A stretch of DNA of 64,000 nucleotides from JAHEKD01 sp965215945 (GTDB lineage: Bacteria; Pseudomonadota; Gammaproteobacteria; Arenicellales; JAHEKD01), in NCBI GenBank assembly GCA_965215945.1, contig CBDCFC010000046.1:124001-188000 (forward strand), given 5' to 3'. The first letter of the stretch is position 1. Every line of letters starts with the position of its first letter. Positions 15,367 to 23,230 of the stretch are shown here, in pieces. The position numbers and the translations under genes are program-made. A model generated the notes under the pieces. It was not told the DNA's origin and did not search any database. It saw only the letters and a list, made by a program, of their open reading frames with translations.

Positions 15367-17358
15367 ATGTTCAATAAAATCCTCATTGCCAATCGAGGCG
15401 AAATAGCCTGCCGGGTTATTCGCACTGCCAAGCGAATGGGTGTTGAATGCGTGGCAGTATATTCTGAAGCAGATAAATCGGCATTACATGTCGAGCAAGC
15501 AGATGAAGCGTATTACATCGGCCCACCTCCAGTTGCTGATAGTTATTTGTCTATTAGCAAAATAATTGAAGTTGCAAAAAAAAGTGGTGCACAGGCTGTC
15601 CATCCTGGATATGGTTTTTTATCTGAAAATCCTGAATTTGTAACGGCTTGTGATAATGCCGGGTTAGTATTTATAGGTCCACCCGTCGACGCTATCCGTG
15701 CAATGGGTTTGAAAGATGCGGCCAAAGCATTGATGGAAAAATCTGGAGTGCCAGTGGTCCCTGGCTATCATAGCGATAATCAAGATCCTGAATTCCTAAA
15801 ATCACAGGCTGCTTTGATTGGCTATCCAGTTTTGATTAAAGCGCGAGCGGGTGGCGGTGGTAAGGGCATGAGGTTGGTCGAATCAAAAAGTGAATTCGAT
15901 CACGCACTTAGAAGTGCACAACGGGAGGCGCAATCCAGTTTTGCTGATAACCACGTTATCATCGAAAAATTTGTTTCTTCTCCACGCCATATTGAAGTTC
16001 AAATTTTTGCCGATCAACATGGTCATGCAGTGCATCTTTTTGAGCGTGATTGTTCAATGCAAAGACGCCACCAAAAAGTTATTGAAGAAGCACCGGCGCC
16101 AGGAATGTCGGATGAATTACGTAGCGCTATGGGTGAGGCTGCAGTACGAGCGGCACAAGCCGTTAATTATGTTGGCGCGGGGACAGTTGAATTTATTGTT
16201 GATTCATCGCAAGGATTACAATCCGATGGTTTTTACTTTATGGAGATGAATACACGCCTTCAAGTTGAACATCCGGTGACAGAAGCGATTACCGGACTTG
16301 ACTTGGTTGAATGGCAGTTACGCGTTGCTGCCGGGGAGACATTACCAAACTCTCAGAGTGAATTAAGCATCAACGGACACGCCATCGAAGCACGAATATA
16401 CGCAGAAGACACGCAAAATAACTTTTTGCCATCAACAGGTAAACTGGACTATTTATCTTTACCAGATCACAGCGTCAGGGTCGATTCTGGAATCAGAGAA
16501 GGAGACGAAATAACACCATTTTATGATCCCATGATAGCCAAAATGATTGCACATGATCAGTCCAGAGATTTAGCCTTAGGCAAATTGTTAATCGGACTGT
16601 CTCAGACACATGTCGTTGGTTGTGCAACGAATGTCAATTTTCTGAGTAAATTAACCTCTGATCAACAGTTTGTTGCTGAACAATTGGACACAGGTTTAAT
16701 TGATCGAAATTTTGAAATGCTTACACAAGCACAGCCGCCCAGTGAGCGCGTCATTGCCATCGCAGCTTTGTCGGCACTAGGTTACCTAACAGAAATACGA
16801 TCCAGCGATCCCTGGCAAAGTCTTGTAGGTTGGCGGCATTTTAGTGCGGCAAAACAATATGTTAACTTGGCTTGTGACCAACAAGAATTGGAAATAGTTC
16901 TGACAGCACATGCTGATCAATTACTGGAGTTACTGATAAACAATCAAACTGTTGCAGCCAGAATCGAGTCGGTTGATGGTTGCAAGGTGCGCCTTGATTT
17001 TGGTGATGAAATTGCAAAGGCAACGGTAATTAATCAAGCAAGCTCGGTTAAAATATTTTTTAATTCGACTCACTATGAATTTAGTTTGCCAAATGCAGGC
17101 GGGCAGCTTGATTCAACGGAACAATCGGGGGGGGTTATTTTGGCACCCATGCCAGGACTGATAACGGCAGTGAATGTTACAGAAGGAGCACTTGTGACTA
17201 AAGGGGATGTGTTGATTGTGATGGAGGCGATGAAGATGGAACACAGTTTAAGAGCATCATTATCCGGAATAGTGAATAAGTTAAATGTCGCGGTCTTAGA
17301 TCAAGTCAAAGAAGGTGCATTGTTGATTGCTTTAGAAGAGAAAGCAAATAATGGCTGA
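15367..17358 (+). CDS. liuD: Methylcrotonyl-CoA carboxylase biotin-carrying (alpha) subunit
   Basis: Biotin carboxylase plus biotin carrier, about 663 residues. N-terminal biotin carboxylase domain begins MFNKILIANRGEIACRVI and contains the ATP-grasp glycine loop KARAGGGGKGMRLV, ERDCSMQRRHQKVIEEAP and MEMNTRLQVEHPVTE; the C-terminal biotinyl domain carries the lysine motif VMEAMKMEHSL followed by LNVAVLDQVKEGALLIALE. It carboxylates biotin with ATP and bicarbonate for LiuB. ATG at 15367 is preferred on homology; ATG at 15352 adds five residues and lacks a usable ribosome-binding site. Its end overlaps liuE by eight bases, implying coupled translation. Confidence 0.94.
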   Translation: MFNKILIANRGEIACRVIRTAKRMGVECVAVYSEADKSALHVEQADEAYYIGPPPVADSYLSISKIIEVAKKSGAQAVHPGYGFLSENPEFVTACDNAGLVFIGPPVDAIRAMGLKDAAKALMEKSGVPVVPGYHSDNQDPEFLKSQAALIGYPVLIKARAGGGGKGMRLVESKSEFDHALRSAQREAQSSFADNHVIIEKFVSSPRHIEVQIFADQHGHAVHLFERDCSMQRRHQKVIEEAPAPGMSDELRSAMGEAAVRAAQAVNYVGAGTVEFIVDSSQGLQSDGFYFMEMNTRLQVEHPVTEAITGLDLVEWQLRVAAGETLPNSQSELSINGHAIEARIYAEDTQNNFLPSTGKLDYLSLPDHSVRVDSGIREGDEITPFYDPMIAKMIAHDQSRDLALGKLLIGLSQTHVVGCATNVNFLSKLTSDQQFVAEQLDTGLIDRNFEMLTQAQPPSERVIAIAALSALGYLTEIRSSDPWQSLVGWRHFSAAKQYVNLACDQQELEIVLTAHADQLLELLINNQTVAARIESVDGCKVRLDFGDEIAKATVINQASSVKIFFNSTHYEFSLPNAGGQLDSTEQSGGVILAPMPGLITAVNVTEGALVTKGDVLIVMEAMKMEHSLRASLSGIVNKLNVAVLDQVKEGALLIALEEKANNG

Positions 17359-18217
17359 GCACGTCAGTATCGTTGAAGTTGGCCCCAGAGACGGTCTGCA
17401 GAATGAAAAGCAGATTATAACGGTAGAAGACAAAATAAAATTAGTTGATCTGTTGTCGGATTGCGGTTTTGATACGATTGAAGTCACCAGTTTTGTCTCG
17501 CCAAAATGGGTGCCTCAATTAGCTGATGCGGGCGAGGTGATGCAAGGCATTCGACGAAAAAAAGAAGTTAGTTACGCTGTACTGACGCCAAACCTGAAAG
17601 GATATGAGTTGGCAAAATCGGCTCAGGCGAGTGAAGTGGCAATTTTTGCGGCGGCATCTGAAACATTCAGCCTGAAAAATATCAATTGTTCCATAGATGA
17701 AAGCGTTGAACGCTTTAGAGAGATCATGAAACAAGCTGCTGAAGATGCCATACCAGTAAGAGGTTATATTTCCTGTGTGGTAGATTGTCCCTATGAAGGT
17801 GCAGTTGATCCCAGTGCCGTTGCCAATGTGGTTAAAAAACTGTTTGAGCTGGGTTGTTATGAAATCTCCCTCGGCGATACCACCGGTCAGGGAACACCCA
17901 AAACCATTAGTGTCATGCTTGATGCGGTGTTGCAAATTGCTTCCTCTGACAATTACGCTGGACATTACCATGATACCAATCACAGGGCGCTCGAAAATAT
18001 CGAAGCCAGTCTTGAAAAAGGCATCCGCCGATTTGATGCTGCAATCGGAGGCCTGGGAGGTTGTCCTTATGCACCAGGCGCAAAAGGTAATGTGGCGACT
18101 TGTGAAGTTGTGCAGTTGTTAAAACAAAAAGGTTACAGTACTGGGATAGACCAAGCTAAACTAAACAAGGCCTTGGATTTTGTGAATTCATTAATAAGAA
18201 GGTCGGGAGTTGCTTAA
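17351..18217 (+). CDS. liuE: Hydroxymethylglutaryl-CoA lyase
   Basis: Cleaves HMG-CoA to acetyl-CoA and acetoacetate, the last step of leucine degradation. This 288-residue TIM barrel starts VSIVEVGPRDGLQNEKQII, the DRE-type lyase signature, followed by the metal-ligand region YHDTNHRALENIEASLEKGI and the flexible catalytic loop GLGGCPYAPGAKGNVATCEVV, with the catalytic Cys in GGCPY. It overlaps the 3' end of liuD by eight bases and lies 29 bp before liuC, with a short repeat-like GGAGATTCCGGC...CCGGGAC sequence in the gap. Confidence 0.95.
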   Translation: MAEHVSIVEVGPRDGLQNEKQIITVEDKIKLVDLLSDCGFDTIEVTSFVSPKWVPQLADAGEVMQGIRRKKEVSYAVLTPNLKGYELAKSAQASEVAIFAAASETFSLKNINCSIDESVERFREIMKQAAEDAIPVRGYISCVVDCPYEGAVDPSAVANVVKKLFELGCYEISLGDTTGQGTPKTISVMLDAVLQIASSDNYAGHYHDTNHRALENIEASLEKGIRRFDAAIGGLGGCPYAPGAKGNVATCEVVQLLKQKGYSTGIDQAKLNKALDFVNSLIRRSGVA

Positions 18218-18246
18218 GGAGATTCCGGCTCAGGGCCGGGACAAGT

Positions 18247-19032
18247 ATGAAAGATTTTGAAACCATTCAATTAACTGTCAAAGACAGCATTGCCCGCATT
18301 ACGCTGAATCGGGCTGATAAGCACAATGCAATTAATGCACTAATGATCAGGGAGTTGAGACAAGCAGCGTCTCAAGTTGCTGATGATGACAATGTGCGGG
18401 TAGCAATATTAGCGGCGCAGGGCAAAAGTTTTTGTGCAGGCGGTGATCTTGGCTGGATGAAACAACAGGCTGGCAAGGATCGTGCGGGGAAAATCAAAGA
18501 GTCGTCTGAATTGGCAATGATGCTGCGTGATCTTGATCAACTGCCGAAACCATTAATTGCCAGAATCCAGGGGCCAGCCTATGGTGGTGGCGTTGGCATG
18601 ATCTCAGTCTGTGATATTGCTATTGCCTCGACTAGCACAAGATTTGCTTTGACTGAAACTCGATTGGGTCTGATTCCGGCTACCATTGGTCCATACGTGG
18701 TTCGCCGTTTAGGTGAAGCCAATGCCAGACAAGTGTTTATGAACGGGAAGGTGTTTGATGCCAATGCGGCTTTGAAAATAGGATTGTTAACTAACGTCGT
18801 TGACGAAAAACAATTGGACCAGGTCATTCAGTTTGAAGTGGATGCATTTCTCAGTTGTGCTCCTGGTGCAGTAGCGGATGCCAAATTGTTATGTTTGGAA
18901 TTGTCCAGAAACCAATCAGTTGATCAGCGTGAATATACTGCCAACAAGTTAGCGGATCGTTGGGAAACGGAGGAAGCACAACAAGGTATTGATGCGTTTT
19001 TTAATCGCGAAAAACCGCCGTGGATAAAATAG
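18247..19032 (+). CDS. liuC: Methylglutaconyl-CoA hydratase (enoyl-CoA hydratase family)
   Basis: A 261-residue crotonase-fold protein expected to hydrate 3-methylglutaconyl-CoA to HMG-CoA, the step between LiuB/LiuD and LiuE. The CoA-oxyanion motifs are present: AAQGKSFCAGGDLGWMK and IQGPAYGGGVGMISVCDIAIA, followed by RFALTETRLGLIPATIGPYVVRRLG, where the crotonase catalytic Glu is found, and the C-terminal helix region. Position within the liu cluster makes methylglutaconyl-CoA the likely substrate over generic enoyl-CoAs. Its last 13 bases overlap the start of the broken Lrp-like gene. Confidence 0.9.
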   Translation: MKDFETIQLTVKDSIARITLNRADKHNAINALMIRELRQAASQVADDDNVRVAILAAQGKSFCAGGDLGWMKQQAGKDRAGKIKESSELAMMLRDLDQLPKPLIARIQGPAYGGGVGMISVCDIAIASTSTRFALTETRLGLIPATIGPYVVRRLGEANARQVFMNGKVFDANAALKIGLLTNVVDEKQLDQVIQFEVDAFLSCAPGAVADAKLLCLELSRNQSVDQREYTANKLADRWETEEAQQGIDAFFNREKPPWIK

Positions 19033-19574
19033 ACATCAAGATTCTCAAGATTTTACAATCTCAGCCAGAACTCAACATAACTGAAATTGGCAGGCGGGTT
19101 GGATTGAGTCATACGCCATGCTGGAGGAGAAATGAAATTCCCCGCCGTAAACGGCGGGGTATCTATTTTGCTATGCAAAATTTATCCCGTGGCAAGCCAC
19201 GGGGAATTTAACCCTCGCTAGCGATTAAACAAATGCAAAAGCGGGGTATCATTAAGCAGCGAACCGTAATATTGGATCCCGAAGCCTTACATCTGGATGT
19301 TTGTGTATTCTGTTTCGTAAAGCTTGAAAATCACCACGAGAAAACCTTGCTTGAATTTGAGAAAGCTGTAATCAGGTTGGAAGATGTTTTACAGTGCTAT
19401 TCTATTACCGGCGACTATGACTATTGCCTGCGCGTGGTTACATCAGATATTCGCCACTACGAGAAAGTTTTAAAGCGAAAATTGATCAACTTACCCAATG
19501 TTGCCTTTGTAAATTCCAGTTTTACGCTTAGGGAAGTGAAAAATACCACGCAGTTGCCACTTGAGGAAATCTAG
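19020..19574 (+). pseudogene. Lrp/AsnC-family regulator disrupted by a palindromic insertion
   Basis: The N-terminal half starts at GTG 19020 (MDKIDIKILKILQSQPELNITEIGRRVGLSHTPCWRR), the Lrp helix-turn-helix, and the rest (IKQMQKRGIIKQRTVILDPEALHLDVC... to 19574) resumes in the same frame at 19224, including the RAM ligand-binding domain (YSITGDYDYCLRVV). Between them is a 93-bp in-phase insertion that replaces the end of the recognition helix and brings a TAA stop at 19209-19211. An internal ATG at 19233 could express the RAM domain alone. As an intact gene it would likely have been a local regulator of the liu cluster; the first ORF overlaps liuC by 13 bases. Confidence 0.85.
19131..19223. 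mobile_element. Miniature palindromic insertion (REP/PATE-like) inside the Lrp gene
   Basis: The inserted DNA has two hairpins, CCCCGCCGT/ACGGCGGGG (19140-19159) and CCCGTGGC/GCCACGGG (19186-19203), enclosed by the inverted pair AAATTCCCC (19135-19143) and GGGGAATTT (19201-19209). The first hairpin with its ATCTATTTT flank resembles CCCCGGCTTTAGCCGGGG-GAATCTATTT at 43908-43934. GC-clamped hairpins at each end and no clear target duplication recall non-autonomous IS200/IS605-derived elements. Exact borders are inferred by splicing the Lrp reading frame back together. Confidence 0.7.
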
Positions 19575-19666
19575 GCCGCGCAGTAAAAATAAATTGCAGC
19601 GGCAAGGGAATTAAGGTAAATCTGCGTTCTAAATGACAATCTTTTGTTTACCGCAGTTTCAATTTT

Positions 19667-20119
19667 ATGAGCGATGATCTGAAAGTACTTGGCTGGCGTG
19701 AATGGGTTTCCCTCCCGGATTTGGGTATCAAACGTATTAAATGCAAGGTTGATACTGGGGCCAGAACTTCAGCACTACATACGTATTTTATTGAGCCGGA
19801 TAACCGCAGGAATATTGTGCGTTTTGGCATTCACCCGATTCAAAATCGCACAGATATTGAAATTGCATGTGAAGCAAAAATTTTAGACTACCGAGAAGTT
19901 ACTGATTCAGGTGGACACAAAGAGAAACGGTATGTGATCGAATCAGTAATTAAAATTGGAAAATATAAGTGGCCTATAGAGATAAATTTAGCTGGTCGCG
20001 ATACAATGCGGTTTCGAATGTTGTTGGGTCGTACCGCAATTAATCATCGTTTTATTGTGGACCCAGCACGTGCATATTTGGTCGGAAAGCCAAAGCGTAA
20101 AAAGACACGAGAGAAATAG
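19667..20119 (+). CDS. RimK-associated retropepsin-like protease (RimB / 'ATP-dependent zinc protease' family)
   Basis: A 150-residue member of the PF05618-type family. The aspartic-protease-like motif is CKVDTGARTSALHTYFIEP (around residue 25-43), with the second half FRMLLGRTAINHRFIVDPARAYLVG, the order seen in single-domain retropepsin folds. The family name mentions zinc, but the DTGA motif argues for an aspartyl peptidase. Members are encoded beside RimK and are thought to trim glutamate tails added to ribosomal protein S6. RimK follows after 9 bp here, supporting that role. Its strong basic C-terminus (KPKRKKTREK) may help contact the ribosome or RNA. Confidence 0.85.
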   Translation: MSDDLKVLGWREWVSLPDLGIKRIKCKVDTGARTSALHTYFIEPDNRRNIVRFGIHPIQNRTDIEIACEAKILDYREVTDSGGHKEKRYVIESVIKIGKYKWPIEINLAGRDTMRFRMLLGRTAINHRFIVDPARAYLVGKPKRKKTREK

Positions 20120-20128
20120 GAGACAAAC

Positions 20129-21037
20129 TTGAGGATTGCATTATTAAGCCGGGCAAAGAACCGACTGTATTCGAATCGGCGATTAGTTGAGGCAGCAGAG
20201 CAGCGCGGCCATGAAATTGAGTATGTTCATACTTTGAATTGTTACATGGATATTGCTTCACATACGCCCAGCGTTCACTTGGCAGGACAGGAGCTACCTT
20301 TTTATGATGCTATTATCCCGCGCATTGGGGCCTCGGTGACGTTTTATGGTTGTGCAGTATTGCGGCAATTTGAAATGATGGGCAGTTATCCGCTCAATGA
20401 GTCAGTTGCCATTACACGTTCAAGAGACAAGTTACGTTCCCTGCAGATTTTGGCGCGTGCCGGAATCGGGTTGCCACTGACGGGTTTTGCACATTCAACT
20501 AAAAACACTCATGACTTGATCGACCTGGTTGGTGGTGCGCCATTGGTTGTCAAATTGCTTGAAGGTACGCATGGCAAAGGTATAGTGCTGGCAGAAACTC
20601 GCAAAGCCGCAGAAACTATTATTGAGGCTTTTCGCCAGCTCAATGCTAATTTCCTGGTGCAGGAATTTATAAAAGAGGCGGAGGGAGCAGATATTCGTGC
20701 TTTTGTGATAGGCCGAAGAGTCGTGGCGGCTATGATGCGTACTGCAGCAGAGGGGGAGTTTCGTTCTAATTTGCATCGAGGCGGCACCTCGTCCTTGATT
20801 AAACTTACACCAGAGGAGCGCTCTACAGCATTTCGATCCGCCAGGAAAATGGGTTTGAATGTAGCTGGTGTGGATATTCTGCGTTCTAACCATGGCCCGG
20901 TGGTAATGGAAGTGAATTCATCTCCTGGTCTGGAGGGAATTGAAGGGGCAACGGGCAAGGACATAGCCGGGATGATCATTGAATTTATGGAAAAAAACGC
21001 CAAGCATAAAAAAACCCGGACCCGCGGCAAGGGCTGA
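20129..21037 (+). CDS. rimK: RimK-type ATP-grasp alpha-L-glutamate ligase
   Basis: A 302-residue ATP-grasp ligase that in E. coli adds glutamates to the C-terminus of ribosomal protein S6. Visible blocks: N-terminal RIALLSRAKNRLYSNRRLVEAAEQRGHEIEYVHTLNCYM, the ATP-grasp lysine region GGAPLVVKLLEGTHGKGIVLAET, FLVQEFIKEAEGADIRAFVIG, and metal ligands VVMEVNSSPGLEGIEGATG. The start is a TTG at 20129 with AGGAG 6-10 bases upstream. It forms an operon with the retropepsin-like gene before it and the aspartoacylase-like gene after it, with the stop and next start sharing one base. Confidence 0.93.
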   Translation: MRIALLSRAKNRLYSNRRLVEAAEQRGHEIEYVHTLNCYMDIASHTPSVHLAGQELPFYDAIIPRIGASVTFYGCAVLRQFEMMGSYPLNESVAITRSRDKLRSLQILARAGIGLPLTGFAHSTKNTHDLIDLVGGAPLVVKLLEGTHGKGIVLAETRKAAETIIEAFRQLNANFLVQEFIKEAEGADIRAFVIGRRVVAAMMRTAAEGEFRSNLHRGGTSSLIKLTPEERSTAFRSARKMGLNVAGVDILRSNHGPVVMEVNSSPGLEGIEGATGKDIAGMIIEFMEKNAKHKKTRTRGKG

Positions 21038-22077
21038 TGAATAAACCATTTATTTTTGCTGGCAAGGAAATAAAGCCAGGGACTCATATCACCGTTGATT
21101 TACCGATACCTGAGCTCTATACCCATACACCGATAGAAATGCCCGTGCATATATTCCACGGCAAGAAACCAGGTCCGTGTTTATTTATTTGTGCAGCCTT
21201 ACATGGAGATGAAATATTGGGTGTGGAGATAATTCGTCGGCTAGTCAATCAAAAAAATTTAAGACGAATACGCGGCACCTTAATCGCGATACCGGTGATT
21301 AATGTATACGGAATGATTCATTTGTCACGTTATTTGCCTGATAGAAGGGACTTGAATCGCTCATTTCCGGGCTCTGAAAAAGGTTCCTTGGCAAGTCGAC
21401 TGGCTAATTTGTTAATGACGGAAGTGATTAGTAAATCGACACATGTGATTGATTTACACACAGGTACTGTTCACCGTTCTAATTTGCCCCAAATTCGCGC
21501 TAATCTTGAGGATCAAGAAACACTTGATCTGGCACATGCTTTTTCAGTGCCGGTGATGATTAACTCCAAGCTTAGAGAGGGCACTATCAGAGAAGCGGTC
21601 ACCAATCTGGGTATCCCGATATTGGTCTATGAAGCCGGGGAGGCATTACGGTTGGATGAATTCAGCGTGCGTGTTGGCGTGCGTGGTATCAATAAGGTCA
21701 TGTCCAAATTAGGAATGCTGCCGGCAAAAAGATCAGCCAAGAAAAAATTCAATTCACAGGTGGCCATGTCAAGTTCATGGGTTCGTGCAGTCAGTAGTGG
21801 TATCTTTTTGAATAATACAAAGCTTGGAGCTTCTGTCAAAAAAGGAGATGTACTTGGCACTGTAGCCGACCCATTTGGTCAAAAACACTCAGAAATAGAG
21901 GCCAGTCATTCGGGTATTGTCATCGGCCGAACACACTTACCCTTAATCAACGAAGGGGACGCCCTAATTCACATTGCCCGTATTGAGGAAGAAATACCTT
22001 TGGAAGAATTCGTTGACCAAGTTGACATTGAAGCCAGTCAATCCAGGAACAAAGAAAACTCCCCGGAAATTGTTTGA
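21037..22077 (+). CDS. Succinylglutamate desuccinylase/aspartoacylase-family zinc hydrolase in a rimK operon
   Basis: A 346-residue M14-like zinc amidohydrolase. The zinc site is readable: ICAALHGDE (His and Glu ligands), then VIDLHTGTVHRSN with the third His ligand, plus RDLNRSFPG between them, as in AstE/AspA proteins. The C-terminal 90 residues form a beta-rich domain (AVSSGIFLNNTKLGASVKKGDVLGTVADPFGQ) typical of the longer subfamily. AstE itself acts in arginine catabolism, but no ast genes are nearby; conserved linkage to rimK suggests removal or recycling of glutamyl/acyl groups. Translation is coupled to rimK through TGATG. Substrate is unknown. Confidence 0.85.
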   Translation: MNKPFIFAGKEIKPGTHITVDLPIPELYTHTPIEMPVHIFHGKKPGPCLFICAALHGDEILGVEIIRRLVNQKNLRRIRGTLIAIPVINVYGMIHLSRYLPDRRDLNRSFPGSEKGSLASRLANLLMTEVISKSTHVIDLHTGTVHRSNLPQIRANLEDQETLDLAHAFSVPVMINSKLREGTIREAVTNLGIPILVYEAGEALRLDEFSVRVGVRGINKVMSKLGMLPAKRSAKKKFNSQVAMSSSWVRAVSSGIFLNNTKLGASVKKGDVLGTVADPFGQKHSEIEASHSGIVIGRTHLPLINEGDALIHIARIEEEIPLEEFVDQVDIEASQSRNKENSPEIV

Positions 22078-22222
22078 TCCAGTAAAAAACAATTAAACTA
22101 GACCCGACATTGAAAGATTTCGTTTATTTGTTTAATTGGGCTAGCCAAGTTTTTCCAGAGGCTCGGATAGTGTTAGGCTTATTTTTTATAGATAAATCAG
22201 TGTTCAAATAACAATCAAAATA

Positions 22223-23230
22223 ATGCAAACCATTCCGGATCAAGAAATTGTGAAAAGCTTACAGGGTGCAGGTCTTTTGAAATCTGTAGAGACTGCATCA
22301 TTTGAAGCACTGGCTGGGGGCGTTTCGTCCGACATTTGGCGTGTAGAAACAGCTGAGCGAGTCTATTGCGTAAAGCGTGCACTTTCAAAGCTTAATGTGC
22401 AAGCAGATTGGTTTGCACCGGTTGAGCGAAACCTGTTTGAAGTCGCCTGGTATCAGGTAGCTAATGAGATCGTTCCCGGCTCTGCGCCACATGTTATCAC
22501 TCATGATGAAATTGCTATGCTTTGCGTAATGGAGTATCTCGACTTGGATGTGTATAAGCTTTGGAAAAGTGAATTACGCGATGGGCGAGCTGACGAATCA
22601 ATAGCAATGCAAGTGGGGGTGCGCCTTGGGCTTATTCATTCTGGCACTGCTGGTTATAAAACAATCAGAGCCGGTTTACCCGACGTCGATATATTTCACC
22701 CAATCAGGTTGGAGCCTTATCTTGAGGCCACGGCAGTCAATCATCCAGACCTCAAAGAACAGCTGTTTTTATTAAGCCAGCGGACTGCAGGCAAGCGCCT
22801 CACAATGATCCATGGAGATGTTAGCCCTAAAAACATATTGCTGGGTTCTAATGGCCCCGTCTTCATCGATGCAGAATGCGCCTGTATCGGAGATCCAGCT
22901 TTTGATCTGGCATTTTGTCTGAATCATTTTTTATTGAAATGCTTGTGGAAACCTGACTATCGGCAAGATTTTATTGCCTGTTTCAAGGCTATGTACTCAG
23001 GCTATTTATCACAGGTCACTTGGGAAGATTCCTTTGAGCTGGAAACACGTACGGCGAGTCTTCTGCCAGGTCTTTTCCTTGCTCGTGTGGACGGTAAATC
23101 ACCTGTTGAATATATAACTGAAAAAGATGCCAAAATGAAAGTGCGGCGATGTGCACGAACATTGCTGTTCTCGCCACCCGATCGGCTAAGCGAAATATCA
23201 GACGCATGGAATAAGGAATTGCTTGCATGA
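22223..23230 (+). CDS. APH-fold phosphotransferase paired with an enolase paralogue
   Basis: A 335-residue aminoglycoside-phosphotransferase/choline-kinase-fold protein. The nucleotide lysine lies in YCVKRALSK, the catalytic loop is MIHGDVSPKNILL (HGDxxxxN) and the Mg-binding motif is VFIDAECACIGDPAFDLAFCL. The family phosphorylates small hydroxyl compounds (aminoglycosides, choline, homoserine, macrolides, sugars). No resistance specificity is apparent. Its last four bases overlap the start of an enolase-like gene (ATGA), which implies they act in one pathway: perhaps the kinase makes a phosphorylated acid that the enolase-like enzyme dehydrates or rearranges. That pathway is inference. Confidence 0.85.
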   Translation: MQTIPDQEIVKSLQGAGLLKSVETASFEALAGGVSSDIWRVETAERVYCVKRALSKLNVQADWFAPVERNLFEVAWYQVANEIVPGSAPHVITHDEIAMLCVMEYLDLDVYKLWKSELRDGRADESIAMQVGVRLGLIHSGTAGYKTIRAGLPDVDIFHPIRLEPYLEATAVNHPDLKEQLFLLSQRTAGKRLTMIHGDVSPKNILLGSNGPVFIDAECACIGDPAFDLAFCLNHFLLKCLWKPDYRQDFIACFKAMYSGYLSQVTWEDSFELETRTASLLPGLFLARVDGKSPVEYITEKDAKMKVRRCARTLLFSPPDRLSEISDAWNKELLA

